In this document: positions 1 through 7,802 of the stretch, one piece after another
How the letters are laid out: every line of letters starts with the position of its first letter
Position numbering within the stretch: the stretch's first letter is position 1
DNA from: RGIG4034 sp045628945
Lineage (GTDB): Bacteria; Bacillota; Clostridia; Lachnospirales; Lachnospiraceae
DNA length: 20,034 nt
Direction of reading: 5' to 3'
NCBI GenBank assembly: GCA_045628945.1
Contig: JAZQQG010000034.1
Span: 1-20,034, forward strand
The notes under the pieces: generated by a model
Databases searched by the model: none
Told to the model about the DNA's origin: nothing
The model's input: the letters and a program-made list of their open reading frames with translations, nothing else
Program-made: the position numbers and the translations under genes

Positions 1-1095
1 AAGGGGCTCGATAATCTCCTTGAAATCAACGAAATCAGGAAGGCCGCCAACATTATGATGCGACTTAATGACTGCGGATTCACCGCCGAGACCGGACTCT
101 ACCACATCGGGATAGATGGTTCCCTGTGCTAAGAAGTCCACAGCACCGATTTTCTTGCTCTCTTCCTCGAATACACGAATGAACTCTTCTCCGATAATCT
201 TACGCTTACGCTCAGGCTCCGATACGCCGGCCAATTTGCCGTAGTAACGCTCCTGCGCATTGACACGAATGAAGTTCAGATCAAAATCACCCTTAGGGCC
301 GAATACAGCCTCTACCTCGTCACCTTCGTCCTTACGAAGAAGACCGTGATCTACGAATACGCAGGTAAGCTGCTTGCCGATGGCACGGGATAACAGACCT
401 GCCGCAACCGAGGAATCTACACCGCCGGAAAGAGCCAGCAATACCTTGCCATCTCCAACCTTCTCACGAATTGCCTTCACGGAATCCTCCACGAAGGTAT
501 CCATTCTCCAATCGCCGCTACATCCGCAGATCTTACGAACGAAATTGAATAGCATATCAGAACCCTGATTGGTATGCAGTACCTCGGGATGGAACTGGAT
601 TGCATAGAGCTTGGCCGAAACATTCTGTGCTGCCGCCACCGGACAATTATCGGTATGCGCAAGTACCTCAAAGCCGGGTGCCAACTTCGAAATGTAATCG
701 AAATGACTCATCCATACGGTATTATCCGCAGGAATTCCCTCGAATAACACATTATCATTCTTAAAATAGGTCTGCGTCTTACCGTATTCTCTGGCATCTG
801 CCTTCTCAACCTTACCGCCAAGCACATGCATCATAAGCTGGGCGCCATAACATAAGCCCAGTACCGGTACTCCAATCTCAAAAAGATCACGTCCTGCAGT
901 AGGAGCTCCCTCCTCATAGCAACTGTTGGGGCCACCGGTCAAAATAATCCCCTTCGGGTTCATCTCCTTGATTTTTTCTAACGGAGTCTTGTAAGAATAG
1001 ATCTCACAATATACATTGCACTCTCGTACTCGTCTGGCAACCAGCTGATTGTACTGGCCACCGAAGTCTATTACGATAATCTTTTCGCTTGTCAT
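1..1095 (-). CDS. guaA: GMP synthase (glutamine-hydrolysing), 3' end cut by the window
   Basis: Converts XMP to GMP with ATP and glutamine, the last step of guanine nucleotide synthesis in the cytoplasm. The 365 visible residues hold the class I glutamine amidotransferase domain (about 1-195), with nucleophile Cys82 in GLCYGAQ and the His169/Glu171 pair in FHPE. The ATP pyrophosphatase domain follows, with its PP-loop SGGVDSS at 223-229. Family members are about 510-520 residues long, so roughly 150 residues, including the C-terminal dimerisation part, lie beyond the window edge. The frame is open to base 1. The start at 1095 is preceded by AAGGAG at good spacing. It is the last gene of the glnA-ANTAR-glmS-purA-guaA run, 63 bases after purA, and a terminator-like hairpin lies in that gap. 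PurA and GuaA are the two branches from IMP, to AMP and to GMP. Confidence 0.96.
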   Translation of the reverse strand, partial: MTSEKIIVIDFGGQYNQLVARRVRECNVYCEIYSYKTPLEKIKEMNPKGIILTGGPNSCYEEGAPTAGRDLFEIGVPVLGLCYGAQLMMHVLGGKVEKADAREYGKTQTYFKNDNVLFEGIPADNTVWMSHFDYISKLAPGFEVLAHTDNCPVAAAQNVSAKLYAIQFHPEVLHTNQGSDMLFNFVRKICGCSGDWRMDTFVEDSVKAIREKVGDGKVLLALSGGVDSSVAAGLLSRAIGKQLTCVFVDHGLLRKDEGDEVEAVFGPKGDFDLNFIRVNAQERYYGKLAGVSEPERKRKIIGEEFIRVFEEESKKIGAVDFLAQGTIYPDVVESGLGGESAVIKSHHNVGGLPDFVDFKEIIEPL

Positions 1096-1108
1096 CTCGT
1101 CTCCTTGG

Positions 1109-1140
1109 AAAAAAGAACCTGCCCGCCCGAGAGCCGACAG
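1109..1140 (-). terminator. Terminator-like hairpin between purA and guaA
   Basis: On the minus strand CTGTC pairs with GGCAG, followed by a G-G mismatch and a short GCT/GGC inner stem with a CTCG loop. The sequence GTTCTTTTTT comes next. The guaA Shine-Dalgarno starts two bases after the T-run. No promoter is visible in the 63-base gap, so this may be a leaky terminator that lowers guaA relative to purA, or an attenuator. The stem is short and imperfect. Confidence 0.45.
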
Positions 1141-1158
1141 ATTCTGTATTCTTGTTTT

Positions 1159-2451
1159 TTACTTGCTAAACTTGCTGGTGCGGTACATGATCTCATCACG
1201 TCCGGGACCGTTACTTACCATGGTAATCGGGTAGCCGATCTGCTCCTCGATGAACTCGACGTAGTTACGGCAGTTCTCCGGAAGATCCTCATACTTCTTG
1301 ATTCCGCGGATATCGCACTTCCATCCGGGAAGAGTCTTCAGAACAGGCTTAGCCTTCTCAAGCTTAGCGGTAACCGGGAAGTCGGTAGTTACTTCGCCAT
1401 CGATCTCGTAACCTACGCATACAGGAATCTCATCCAGGTAACCCAGGACATCCAATACGGTAAAAGCAACATCGGTAGTACCCTGCAGACGGCAGCCGTA
1501 CTTTGAAGCCACACAGTCAAACCATCCCATACGACGGGGACGACCGGTGGTAGCACCGAACTCACCCTTATCGCCACCACGTACACGAAGCTCCTGTGCC
1601 TCATCTCCGAAGATCTCGGATACGAATGCACCGGCACCTACTGCGGAAGAATATGCCTTACATACGGTAATAATCTGCTTAATCTCGTACGGAGGAAGAC
1701 CTGCACCGATGGCACCGTAAGCTGCCAGAGTCGAGGAGGAAGTAACCATCGGATAGATACCGTGGTCGGGATCCTTTAAGGTACCCAACTGCCCCTCCAA
1801 GAGAATGGTCTTGCCTTCCTTGATGGCCTTATCCAAGTATGCGGATACATCACATACATAGGGAGCAACCATATCACGATAGGAATGCAGCGTCTCAAGA
1901 AGTTCTGCCTTGTCAATGGTAGGCTTATGGTAGAGATGCTCTAACATAATATTCTTAAGTTCACAGACACGATCCACCTTGTCACGTAACAGTTCCTCAT
2001 CGAAGAGCTCGCTTACCTGGAAACCGATCTTGCTGTACTTGTCCGAATAGAAAGGAGCAATACCGGACTTCGTGGAACCGAAGGACTTGCCGCCCAATCG
2101 CTCTTCCTCGTAAGCATCAAATAATACATGGTAAGGCATTACCATCTGGCAACGGTCGCTGACTAAAATCTTAGGCATCGGCACGTTCTGGTCCGTAATG
2201 GACTTAATCTCATTGAATAACTTCGGGATATCCAGTGCGACACCGTTACCGATAATGCTGGTGGTGTGACCATAGAATACTCCGGAAGGAAGGGTGTGAA
2301 GAGCAAAACGACCATACTCATTGACGATCGTATGTCCCGCATTGGCACCACCCTGGAAACGGATGATGATGTCAGCCTCTTCTGCCAACATATCGGTAAT
2401 CTTACCTTTTCCCTCGTCGCCCCAATTGGCTCCGACTACTGCTTTTACCAT
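1159..2451 (-). CDS. purA: Adenylosuccinate synthase
   Basis: Joins IMP and aspartate using GTP to make adenylosuccinate, the first committed step to AMP. PurB, also in this window, completes it. The protein has 430 residues, the normal length. The N-terminal phosphate loop reads WGDEGKGK, with Asp12 as the expected catalytic base, and GGANAGHT carries His40; these match Asp13 and His41 of the E. coli enzyme. TTGRPRRMGWFD, near the IMP/GTP site, is intact. The start at 2451 has AGGAGG upstream. It lies 14 bases after glmS with no room for a promoter, so it should be co-transcribed with it. Nothing looks truncated or unusual. Confidence 0.97.
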   Translation of the reverse strand: MVKAVVGANWGDEGKGKITDMLAEEADIIIRFQGGANAGHTIVNEYGRFALHTLPSGVFYGHTTSIIGNGVALDIPKLFNEIKSITDQNVPMPKILVSDRCQMVMPYHVLFDAYEEERLGGKSFGSTKSGIAPFYSDKYSKIGFQVSELFDEELLRDKVDRVCELKNIMLEHLYHKPTIDKAELLETLHSYRDMVAPYVCDVSAYLDKAIKEGKTILLEGQLGTLKDPDHGIYPMVTSSSTLAAYGAIGAGLPPYEIKQIITVCKAYSSAVGAGAFVSEIFGDEAQELRVRGGDKGEFGATTGRPRRMGWFDCVASKYGCRLQGTTDVAFTVLDVLGYLDEIPVCVGYEIDGEVTTDFPVTAKLEKAKPVLKTLPGWKCDIRGIKKYEDLPENCRNYVEFIEEQIGYPITMVSNGPGRDEIMYRTSKFSK

Positions 2452-2465
2452 AGTTCTTTATCCTC

Positions 2466-4304
2466 CTACTCCACGGTAACGCTCTTCGCGAGGTTACGGG
2501 GTTTATCTACATCTAAGCCCTTCGCAATGGACACATAATATCCTAATAGCTGTAAGGGTATGATTGCAAGACTTTCTGCAAAAATATCATCCGTTTTCGG
2601 AATATAGATGGTAAAATCCACCAGATCCTCAATGGAATAATTGCCGTAATTCGTTACGCCCATGAGATATGCGCCTCGGCTCTTCACCTCGACAAGATTG
2701 GATCTCGTCTTCTCGAAGAGCTCGCTCTGGGTCAAAATACCGATGACCAGCGTACCGTCCTCAATCAGGCTGATGGTGCCGTGCTTTAACTCACCTGCCG
2801 CATAAGCTTCGGAATGCACGTAGCTGATCTCCTTCATCTTAAGGGAGCCTTCCAAAGCCACCGCATAGTCGATTCCTCTTCCGATGAAAAAAGCATCCTG
2901 CGCATTTGTAATCTTCGAAGTGAACCACTGGATTCGCTCCTTGTCATCCAACACACGCTGGATCTTATCGGGAATGGAACGAAGTTCTCCCAGATAGTAT
3001 GCCACCTGTGCCGCATCCAGATTGCCTCTTACCTTGCCAAAAGCCAATGCCAAAAAGTCTGCCGCAATCAACTGCGCACTGTACGCCTTTGTCGTCGCAA
3101 CCGCAATCTCGGGACCGGCCATGGTGTAGAGAACGCTATCGGACTCACGGGCGATGGAACTGCCCACAACATTTACGATTCCCAGCGTATAAGCACCGTT
3201 TTCTTTTGCCTCGCGGATTGCTGCAAGCGTATCCGCCGTCTCACCGGACTGGCTGATGGCGATGACCAGATCGTCCGGAGTAATAATCGGCTTCCGATAA
3301 CGGAACTCGGACGCAAGCTCCACACGAACCGGAATGCGTGCCAGCTTCTCAAATACATACTGTGCAACCACACCGACATGATATGCGGAACCACAGGCTA
3401 CAATCAACAGATTCTTGAAGGACTTAATCTTCTCATCATCCAAGCCAACGGAACTAAGATCCACGGTATCTCCGTTCAGATACGCATTCATGGTATCGGC
3501 AACGGCCTTCGGCTGCTCATGAATCTCCTTCATCATGAAGTGCTCATAACCGCCCTTTTCTGCGGCTTCCGCGTCCCATTTGATTGTGGTCAGTTCCTTC
3601 TGAATCTCCTCACCGTCGAGGTTATAGAAGGTAACCTGATTCCCCTTAAGACATGCCATCTCAAGATTGCCGATGTAATACACATCGCGGGAATACTTCA
3701 GAATTGCAGGAACATCGCTTGCCACAAAGGAGGCATCCTCTACGGTACCGATGATTAAGGGGCTCTCTTTTCTCGCAACCCAAATCTCCCCGGGACGGTC
3801 CTTAAACATCACCGCAAGGGCATAGGAACCGCGTACACGCACCATGGTCTTCGCAATGGCATCGATGGGTCCGATGTTATATTTTTTGTAATAATAGTCA
3901 ATTAACTTAACTAACGCCTCGGTATCGGTCTGCGAGTAAAACTGGTAATTATGCTTCTTTAATTTCTCACGAATCTCCACATAATTCTCGATAATACCGT
4001 TGTGTACCGCAACAACATTGCAATCATCACTGATGTGAGGATGTGCATTGGTCTCGTTCGGTTCGCCGTGGGTTGCCCATCTGGTATGTCCGATACCGGA
4101 GGTACCCTTCATGGACTGGCCTTCATTTGTCTTCTCTTTTAAGATATTCAGACGACCCTTGGCCTTCACGACCTCGATATCCTTCTCGCCGTCACGAACA
4201 GCAAGACCCGCGGAGTCATATCCACGATATTCAAGTTTGGACAAACCGTCCAACAGGATCGGTGCAGCCTGCTTTGTTCCACAATATCCAACTATTCCGC
4301 ACAT
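2466..4304 (-). CDS. glmS: Glutamine--fructose-6-phosphate aminotransferase (isomerising)
   Basis: Makes glucosamine-6-phosphate from fructose-6-phosphate and glutamine, the entry to amino sugar and cell wall precursors. The protein has 612 residues, typical for the family. It opens with MCGIVGYCG, where Cys2 becomes the N-terminal nucleophile once Met is removed. The glutaminase domain covers about 1-240. Two sugar isomerase (SIS) domains follow, the first with CGSAYH and SQSGETADT, and the protein ends in the expected DKPRNLAKSVTVE tail. The start has a GAGGG ribosome site. Only 50 bases separate it from the ANTAR gene, so the glmS ribozyme found upstream of many Firmicute glmS genes is not here. 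Its control seems tied to the glnA unit instead. Confidence 0.97.
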   Translation of the reverse strand: MCGIVGYCGTKQAAPILLDGLSKLEYRGYDSAGLAVRDGEKDIEVVKAKGRLNILKEKTNEGQSMKGTSGIGHTRWATHGEPNETNAHPHISDDCNVVAVHNGIIENYVEIREKLKKHNYQFYSQTDTEALVKLIDYYYKKYNIGPIDAIAKTMVRVRGSYALAVMFKDRPGEIWVARKESPLIIGTVEDASFVASDVPAILKYSRDVYYIGNLEMACLKGNQVTFYNLDGEEIQKELTTIKWDAEAAEKGGYEHFMMKEIHEQPKAVADTMNAYLNGDTVDLSSVGLDDEKIKSFKNLLIVACGSAYHVGVVAQYVFEKLARIPVRVELASEFRYRKPIITPDDLVIAISQSGETADTLAAIREAKENGAYTLGIVNVVGSSIARESDSVLYTMAGPEIAVATTKAYSAQLIAADFLALAFGKVRGNLDAAQVAYYLGELRSIPDKIQRVLDDKERIQWFTSKITNAQDAFFIGRGIDYAVALEGSLKMKEISYVHSEAYAAGELKHGTISLIEDGTLVIGILTQSELFEKTRSNLVEVKSRGAYLMGVTNYGNYSIEDLVDFTIYIPKTDDIFAESLAIIPLQLLGYYVSIAKGLDVDKPRNLAKSVTVE

Positions 4305-4354
4305 AATTCCCTCTTAACCTTCTATGTATTCTTATTCCCAAAAACTACTCTCTG

Positions 4355-4900
4355 CTATTGATTCAGCATGAGGATCATCTGAGCGGATTCGGTCATACTT
4401 CGACCGGTATCCATACTGCTCTTCTGAATATATCGAAAGGCCTCGGGCTCGCTGAGACCGTTTCGTTCCATCAACAATGCCTTTGCATCATCAATCACGC
4501 GCTGTTCTGCCGCACTTCGCTTAATCGGTATCGTCTTTTTCTTACGGATTCTCCGTACAAAAAAGGACATCATCATCTCGATTGTTGAGACAAGCTCCCG
4601 TGTTTTAAACGGCATCAGGACCTTAACCATCTTCTCCGAAAAGGTATCCAGCGTCATATCCTTGGTTAGCAGAATCATCCCGAAGAATTCCGGAAGGTAA
4701 TCTGCCAATTCCACATAGGACATATCCCGCAGAGTCTTCGTGCAGATGACTACGCCATATTCACGCGCATTCGATATTCGCAAGATCTCTGCACCCGTCT
4801 GACAGACCTCAATGTCCATCATTAGTCCCTGACTGTTAAGCATCTCTACCAGATGGGTGGCATCTTCGCTTTTGGGCATGGCTATCAATATGCTGGCCAT
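4355..4900 (-). CDS. ANTAR-domain RNA-binding regulator with degenerate receiver domain
   Basis: A 181-residue protein. Residues about 1-110 look like a response-regulator receiver fold (ILIAMPKSEDA start; VVIC as strand 3; MPFKTREL near the end). At the phospho-acceptor position after VVIC there is Thr-Lys rather than Asp, and the switch Lys before Pro97 is Met. Phosphorylation by a kinase is therefore unlikely. A basic linker (RRIRKKK) leads to the ANTAR domain at about 128-181, with VIDDAKALLMERNGLSE and the AFRYIQ and SMDTGRSMTESAQMIL helices. ANTAR proteins are known to bind paired hexaloop hairpins in leader RNAs and stop terminators forming. The gene sits 11 bases behind glnA, the position of nitR behind glnA in Clostridium saccharobutylicum as I recall it. 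Role inferred: antitermination of nitrogen genes. Signal and targets are unknown. Confidence 0.9.
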   Translation of the reverse strand: MASILIAMPKSEDATHLVEMLNSQGLMMDIEVCQTGAEILRISNAREYGVVICTKTLRDMSYVELADYLPEFFGMILLTKDMTLDTFSEKMVKVLMPFKTRELVSTIEMMMSFFVRRIRKKKTIPIKRSAAEQRVIDDAKALLMERNGLSEPEAFRYIQKSSMDTGRSMTESAQMILMLNQ

Positions 4901-4906
4901 GCGGTG

Positions 4907-4914
4907 CCCTCCTA
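4907..4914 (-). promoter_or_regulatory. Shine-Dalgarno of the ANTAR gene overlapping the glnA stop codon
   Basis: The minus strand reads TAGGAGGG, six bases before the ATG at 4900. Its first three bases are the glnA stop codon TAG. Ribosomes ending glnA therefore stop on the binding site of the next gene, which suggests coupled translation of the two proteins. Confidence 0.85.
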
Positions 4915-6198
4915 CATCTTAATCAGGTAATGTTCAATCTCCCAATCCGAGACTTCCGTCATGTAACGATCCCATTCATTCTTCTTGATGGTCTCATAAT
5001 GCTTATAGAGTTCCTCGCCCAGAACCTCCTGTACGAGGCTGTCCTTACGCATTGCACGAACCGCATCCTTTAAGTTGCCGGGAAGTTTCTTCGAGCCGGA
5101 ACCGGACTCGTTCTCCTCCTTGGGAACAATCTGATTGCGAATACCGTCCAACCCGGCTGCGATACAAACCGCAATCGCAAGATAAGGATTCGAAGAGCTG
5201 TCCGGGAAACGAAGTTCTACCTTCGTCTCACCCAAGGATCTGTAGTACTTAATCGCACTGCTCTCCCCCTTCGTGGACCAGTTAATCTTATTCGGAGCGT
5301 CATATCCGGCAGACAGAAGACGCTTGTAGGAATTCACGGTAGGATTCGTGATGGCGCACATTCCTTCTGCATGAGCCATAATACCGCCAATGAAGTATTT
5401 CGCCGTATCGGACATCTCGCCGTCCACCATCTCGAAGAGATTCTTACCGTCCTTGTAAGCGGCAATATTCAGATGCATACCGGAGCCGGCCGCATCCGTT
5501 GTGGGCTTCGGCATAAAGGTTGCATAGAGTCCGAAACGCTTTGCGATGGAACGAACCGCAAACTTAAAGTTCATAATCGCATCCGCGGTCTCTAACATCT
5601 CTCCTGCGGTGAAGTCAATCTCATGCTGTCCGGGTGCCTTCTCATGATGAGAGGATTCCACGCGGAAACCCATCTCCTCCAGATTTAAGACCATATCACG
5701 TCTTGCATTCTCACCAAAATCAATCGGTCCTACGCCCAGGTAACCGGCCTTCTCATGGGTAATCGTAGTAGGGTTACCGTTATCGTCGGTATGGAAAAGG
5801 AAAAACTCACACTCCGGGTTGATTACGAAATCTATTCCCTCCTTCTGCGCATCCTCGCGAACCTTTTTAAGAATCGTACGAGGGCTCATATCACAGGTAG
5901 AACCGTCTTCATAACAGATATCGCAGATGAGTTTTCCTACCTTGCCCTGCTGAGGACGCCAAGGTAAGATTACGAAAGAATCCAGATCCGGAACGAGATA
6001 CAAATTCTCGTCGAAGTTATAGAAACCGTCAAAAAGAGAATAACCGGCAATGGAATACTTACGCTCCAGAACCAGATTCATCTGGCTCGGGGTAACAGCA
6101 ATATTCTTAAGAATTCCCAACACATCCGTGAACTGAAGTCGGATAAACTCAATATCCTCTTCCTCGATTAACTGCATAATATCTGCGGGGGTCGTCAT
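4912..6198 (-). CDS. glnA: Type I glutamine synthetase family protein, non-canonical active site
   Basis: A 428-residue protein of the GS-I fold (canonical about 443). Metal and core residues are present: Glu129 and Glu131 in PECEFFLF, Glu186 and Glu193 in HEKAPGQHEIDF, His242 in GSGMH, Arg293 in NSYKRL, and Glu328 and Arg330 in KVELR. Several usual substrate residues differ by eye alignment. The FDGSS motif carrying Asp50 is replaced around 50-59, Asn264 is Ala237, the flap Glu327 is Asp300 with one inserted residue, Arg339 is Glu312, Arg344 is Lys317 and Arg355 is Lys326. Placement next to gdhA and the ANTAR gene argues for a role in nitrogen assimilation, but the product may not be plain glutamine. 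The start at 6198 is chosen over an in-frame ATG at 6228 because GGAAGGAG lies just upstream of it and the family begins here. The symbol reflects family and position only. Confidence 0.85.
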   Translation of the reverse strand: MTTPADIMQLIEEEDIEFIRLQFTDVLGILKNIAVTPSQMNLVLERKYSIAGYSLFDGFYNFDENLYLVPDLDSFVILPWRPQQGKVGKLICDICYEDGSTCDMSPRTILKKVREDAQKEGIDFVINPECEFFLFHTDDNGNPTTITHEKAGYLGVGPIDFGENARRDMVLNLEEMGFRVESSHHEKAPGQHEIDFTAGEMLETADAIMNFKFAVRSIAKRFGLYATFMPKPTTDAAGSGMHLNIAAYKDGKNLFEMVDGEMSDTAKYFIGGIMAHAEGMCAITNPTVNSYKRLLSAGYDAPNKINWSTKGESSAIKYYRSLGETKVELRFPDSSSNPYLAIAVCIAAGLDGIRNQIVPKEENESGSGSKKLPGNLKDAVRAMRKDSLVQEVLGEELYKHYETIKKNEWDRYMTEVSDWEIEHYLIKM

Positions 6199-6206
6199 GT
6201 ATTTTT

Positions 6207-6214
6207 CTCCTTCC
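6207..6214 (-). promoter_or_regulatory. Ribosome binding site deciding the glnA start
   Basis: GGAAGGAG lies eight bases before the ATG at 6198. The upstream in-frame ATG at 6228 would place this purine run inside the coding sequence and has no comparable site of its own, so 6198 is the likely start. Confidence 0.8.
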
Positions 6215-6241
6215 TTACGAAAGCACATAATATCAGACTAA

Positions 6242-6270
6242 ATTATAATATATTTAGCCTATTCTTGCAA
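6242..6270 (-). promoter_or_regulatory. Predicted sigma-A promoter of glnA
   Basis: The -35 box TTGCAA (6265-6270) and -10 box TATAAT (6242-6247) are separated by 17 bases, giving a leader of about 35-40 bases before the glnA ATG. The promoter follows directly on the gdhA terminator. An inverted repeat, CTAAAT-N8-ATTTAG (6238-6257), spans the -10 box and could be an operator. No GlnR/TnrA-type TGTNA-N7-TNACA site was seen. Confidence 0.8.
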
Positions 6271-6271
6271 T

Positions 6272-6318
6272 AAAAAAGGCGCTTATGCACCTTGCAAAAA
6301 CAAGAAACATAAACGCCT
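6272..6318 (-). terminator. Rho-independent terminator of gdhA
   Basis: On the minus strand two 18-base arms, AGGCGTTTATGTTTCTTG and CAAGGTGCATAAGCGCCT, pair at 17 of 18 positions (three G-U pairs, one T-T mismatch) around a TTTTTG loop. The RNA then runs into TTTTTT. It begins 26 bases after the gdhA stop and separates gdhA from the glnA promoter. Confidence 0.9.
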
Positions 6319-6344
6319 AAATTTATTGCTTTTTTACAAAGGAA

Positions 6345-7700
6345 TTAGCAAACGCCCTGAGCAAGCATAGCGTTAACAACCTTCTCGAAGCCGGCGATGT
6401 TAGCACCTGCTACGTAGTTGCCTTCCATACCATATCTCTTAGCAGCATCATCTGCAGCATGGAAAATGGATACCATGATGTCATGAAGCTTAGCATCAAA
6501 CTCTTCGAAGCCCCAGGAAAGTCTCTCGGAGTCCTGGCTCATCTCAAGATCGGAGGTAGCAACACCGCCTGCATTGGAAGCCTTACCGGGTGCGAAGAGA
6601 ACCTTGTTCTCCTGGAAGTACTTGGTAGCCTCAAGGTTGGTAGGCATGTTAGCACCCTCTGCTACTGCGATAACGCCGTTAGCAACCAGGTTCTTAGCAT
6701 CGCTTAAGTCGATGGTATTCTCACGTCCGCAAGGAAGAGCGATGTCAGCCTTAACCGTCCATACGCCGTGATCCATGTTATCACCAGCTTCCTTAGCGGT
6801 GTACTTCGCATTGGGTCTGTAGTTTAAGTAATCCTCAAGGCTGGTTCTCTTAACTTCCTTAATCTCCTGAAGAATCTTGTAATCAATACCTTCCTCATCA
6901 AGGATCCAACCGTTACGATCGGAGCAAGCGATAACCTTAGCACCCATCTGGGTTGCCTTCTGGATTGCGTAGATTGCTACGTTACCGGAACCGGAAACGG
7001 TAACCGTCTTGCCTGCGATGTCGATACCGTTGCAAGCAAGCATTTCCTTCGTGAAGTAAAGCAGACCGTAACCGGTAGCTTCGGTTCTTGCAAGGGAACC
7101 GCCGAAGGTTAATCCCTTACCGGTAAGAACGCCTTCAAATACGTTCTTAATTCTCTTGTACTGACCAAACATATAACCAATCTCACGTCCGCCGGTACCA
7201 AGGTCACCTGCAGGAACGTCGGTATCAGCACCGATGTGCTTGCAAAGCTCGGTCATGAAGCTCTGGCAGAATGCCATAATCTCTCTATCAGACTTGCCCT
7301 TAGGGTTGAAGTCGGAACCACCTTTACCACCGCCCATAGGAAGGGTCGTTAAGGAGTTCTTAAATACCTGCTCGAAACCAAGGAACTTTAACATACCAAG
7401 GGTAACGGACTTATCTAATCTTAAGCCTCCCTTGTAAGGTCCGATTGCGGAGTTGAACTGTACACGGTAACCTCTGTTTACCTGTACCTGACCCTTGTCA
7501 TCTACCCAAGGAACCTTGAACATGATTACACGCTCAGGTTCGGTAATTCTCTCAAGGATTGCTTCCTTTCTGTAGAGCTCCTCATTTGCCTCGATAACGG
7601 GCTTTAAGGTCTCAAATACCTCGGTAACTGCCTGGATAAACAGGGGCTCGCTTGCATTCTTCTCTTTTACAAGCTCAAGTACTTCATCAACGTAAGACAT
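6345..7700 (-). CDS. gdhA: Glutamate dehydrogenase (NADP-type)
   Basis: Reductive amination of 2-oxoglutarate with ammonium to glutamate, or the reverse. The protein has 451 residues, the usual size of hexameric bacterial GDH. Visible motifs are the substrate region YKGGLRLDKSVTLGMLKFLG, the catalytic lysine segment LPMGGGKGGSDF, the aspartate in DVPAGDLG, and the nucleotide-binding VSGSGNVAIYA. NADP preference is assigned from overall similarity to the biosynthetic subfamily and was not tested. AGGAGG lies 11 bases before the start. The gene appears to be its own unit, with a consensus promoter at 7803-7831, a terminator-like leader hairpin at 7735-7791 and a strong terminator at 6272-6318. 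It would work with GltBD as the low-affinity, ATP-saving route to glutamate when ammonium is plentiful. Confidence 0.97.
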   Translation of the reverse strand: MSYVDEVLELVKEKNASEPLFIQAVTEVFETLKPVIEANEELYRKEAILERITEPERVIMFKVPWVDDKGQVQVNRGYRVQFNSAIGPYKGGLRLDKSVTLGMLKFLGFEQVFKNSLTTLPMGGGKGGSDFNPKGKSDREIMAFCQSFMTELCKHIGADTDVPAGDLGTGGREIGYMFGQYKRIKNVFEGVLTGKGLTFGGSLARTEATGYGLLYFTKEMLACNGIDIAGKTVTVSGSGNVAIYAIQKATQMGAKVIACSDRNGWILDEEGIDYKILQEIKEVKRTSLEDYLNYRPNAKYTAKEAGDNMDHGVWTVKADIALPCGRENTIDLSDAKNLVANGVIAVAEGANMPTNLEATKYFQENKVLFAPGKASNAGGVATSDLEMSQDSERLSWGFEEFDAKLHDIMVSIFHAADDAAKRYGMEGNYVAGANIAGFEKVVNAMLAQGVC

Positions 7701-7734
7701 CTTTCTTTTTCCTCCTAAAAAGTATGTTATTCTG

Positions 7735-7791
7735 AAAAAACAAAAAAGACTCCCAAGGGTATGTGAATCTCACATATCCTCAGACGCCTTT
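7735..7791 (-). terminator. Terminator-like hairpin in the gdhA leader (candidate attenuator)
   Basis: Two 22-base arms (7770-7791 and 7745-7766) pair at 20 of 22 positions, including four G-U pairs, around a GAT loop. The innermost stem is TATGTGA/TCACATA. The T-tract TTTTTT-G-TTTTTT follows. The hairpin begins only a few bases after the start site predicted from the TATAAT at 7803-7808, and gdhA lies downstream, so every transcript from that promoter must pass it. No upstream space exists for a conventional antiterminator. Confidence 0.7.
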
Positions 7792-7802
7792 GTCCAAAAA
7801 GC

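Noticed and set aside
2814..3758. Plus-strand open frame (314 codons) over glmS
   Set aside because: Antisense shadow of an intact GlmS SIS region; no family resemblance and no convincing start context.
4305..4354. glmS ribozyme upstream of glmS
   Set aside because: The gap to the ANTAR gene is only 50 bases, too short for the ribozyme, and shows no matching core.
6199..6228. In-frame ATG ten codons upstream of the glnA start
   Set aside because: The extension contains the purine-rich ribosome site for the 6198 start and lacks a site of its own.
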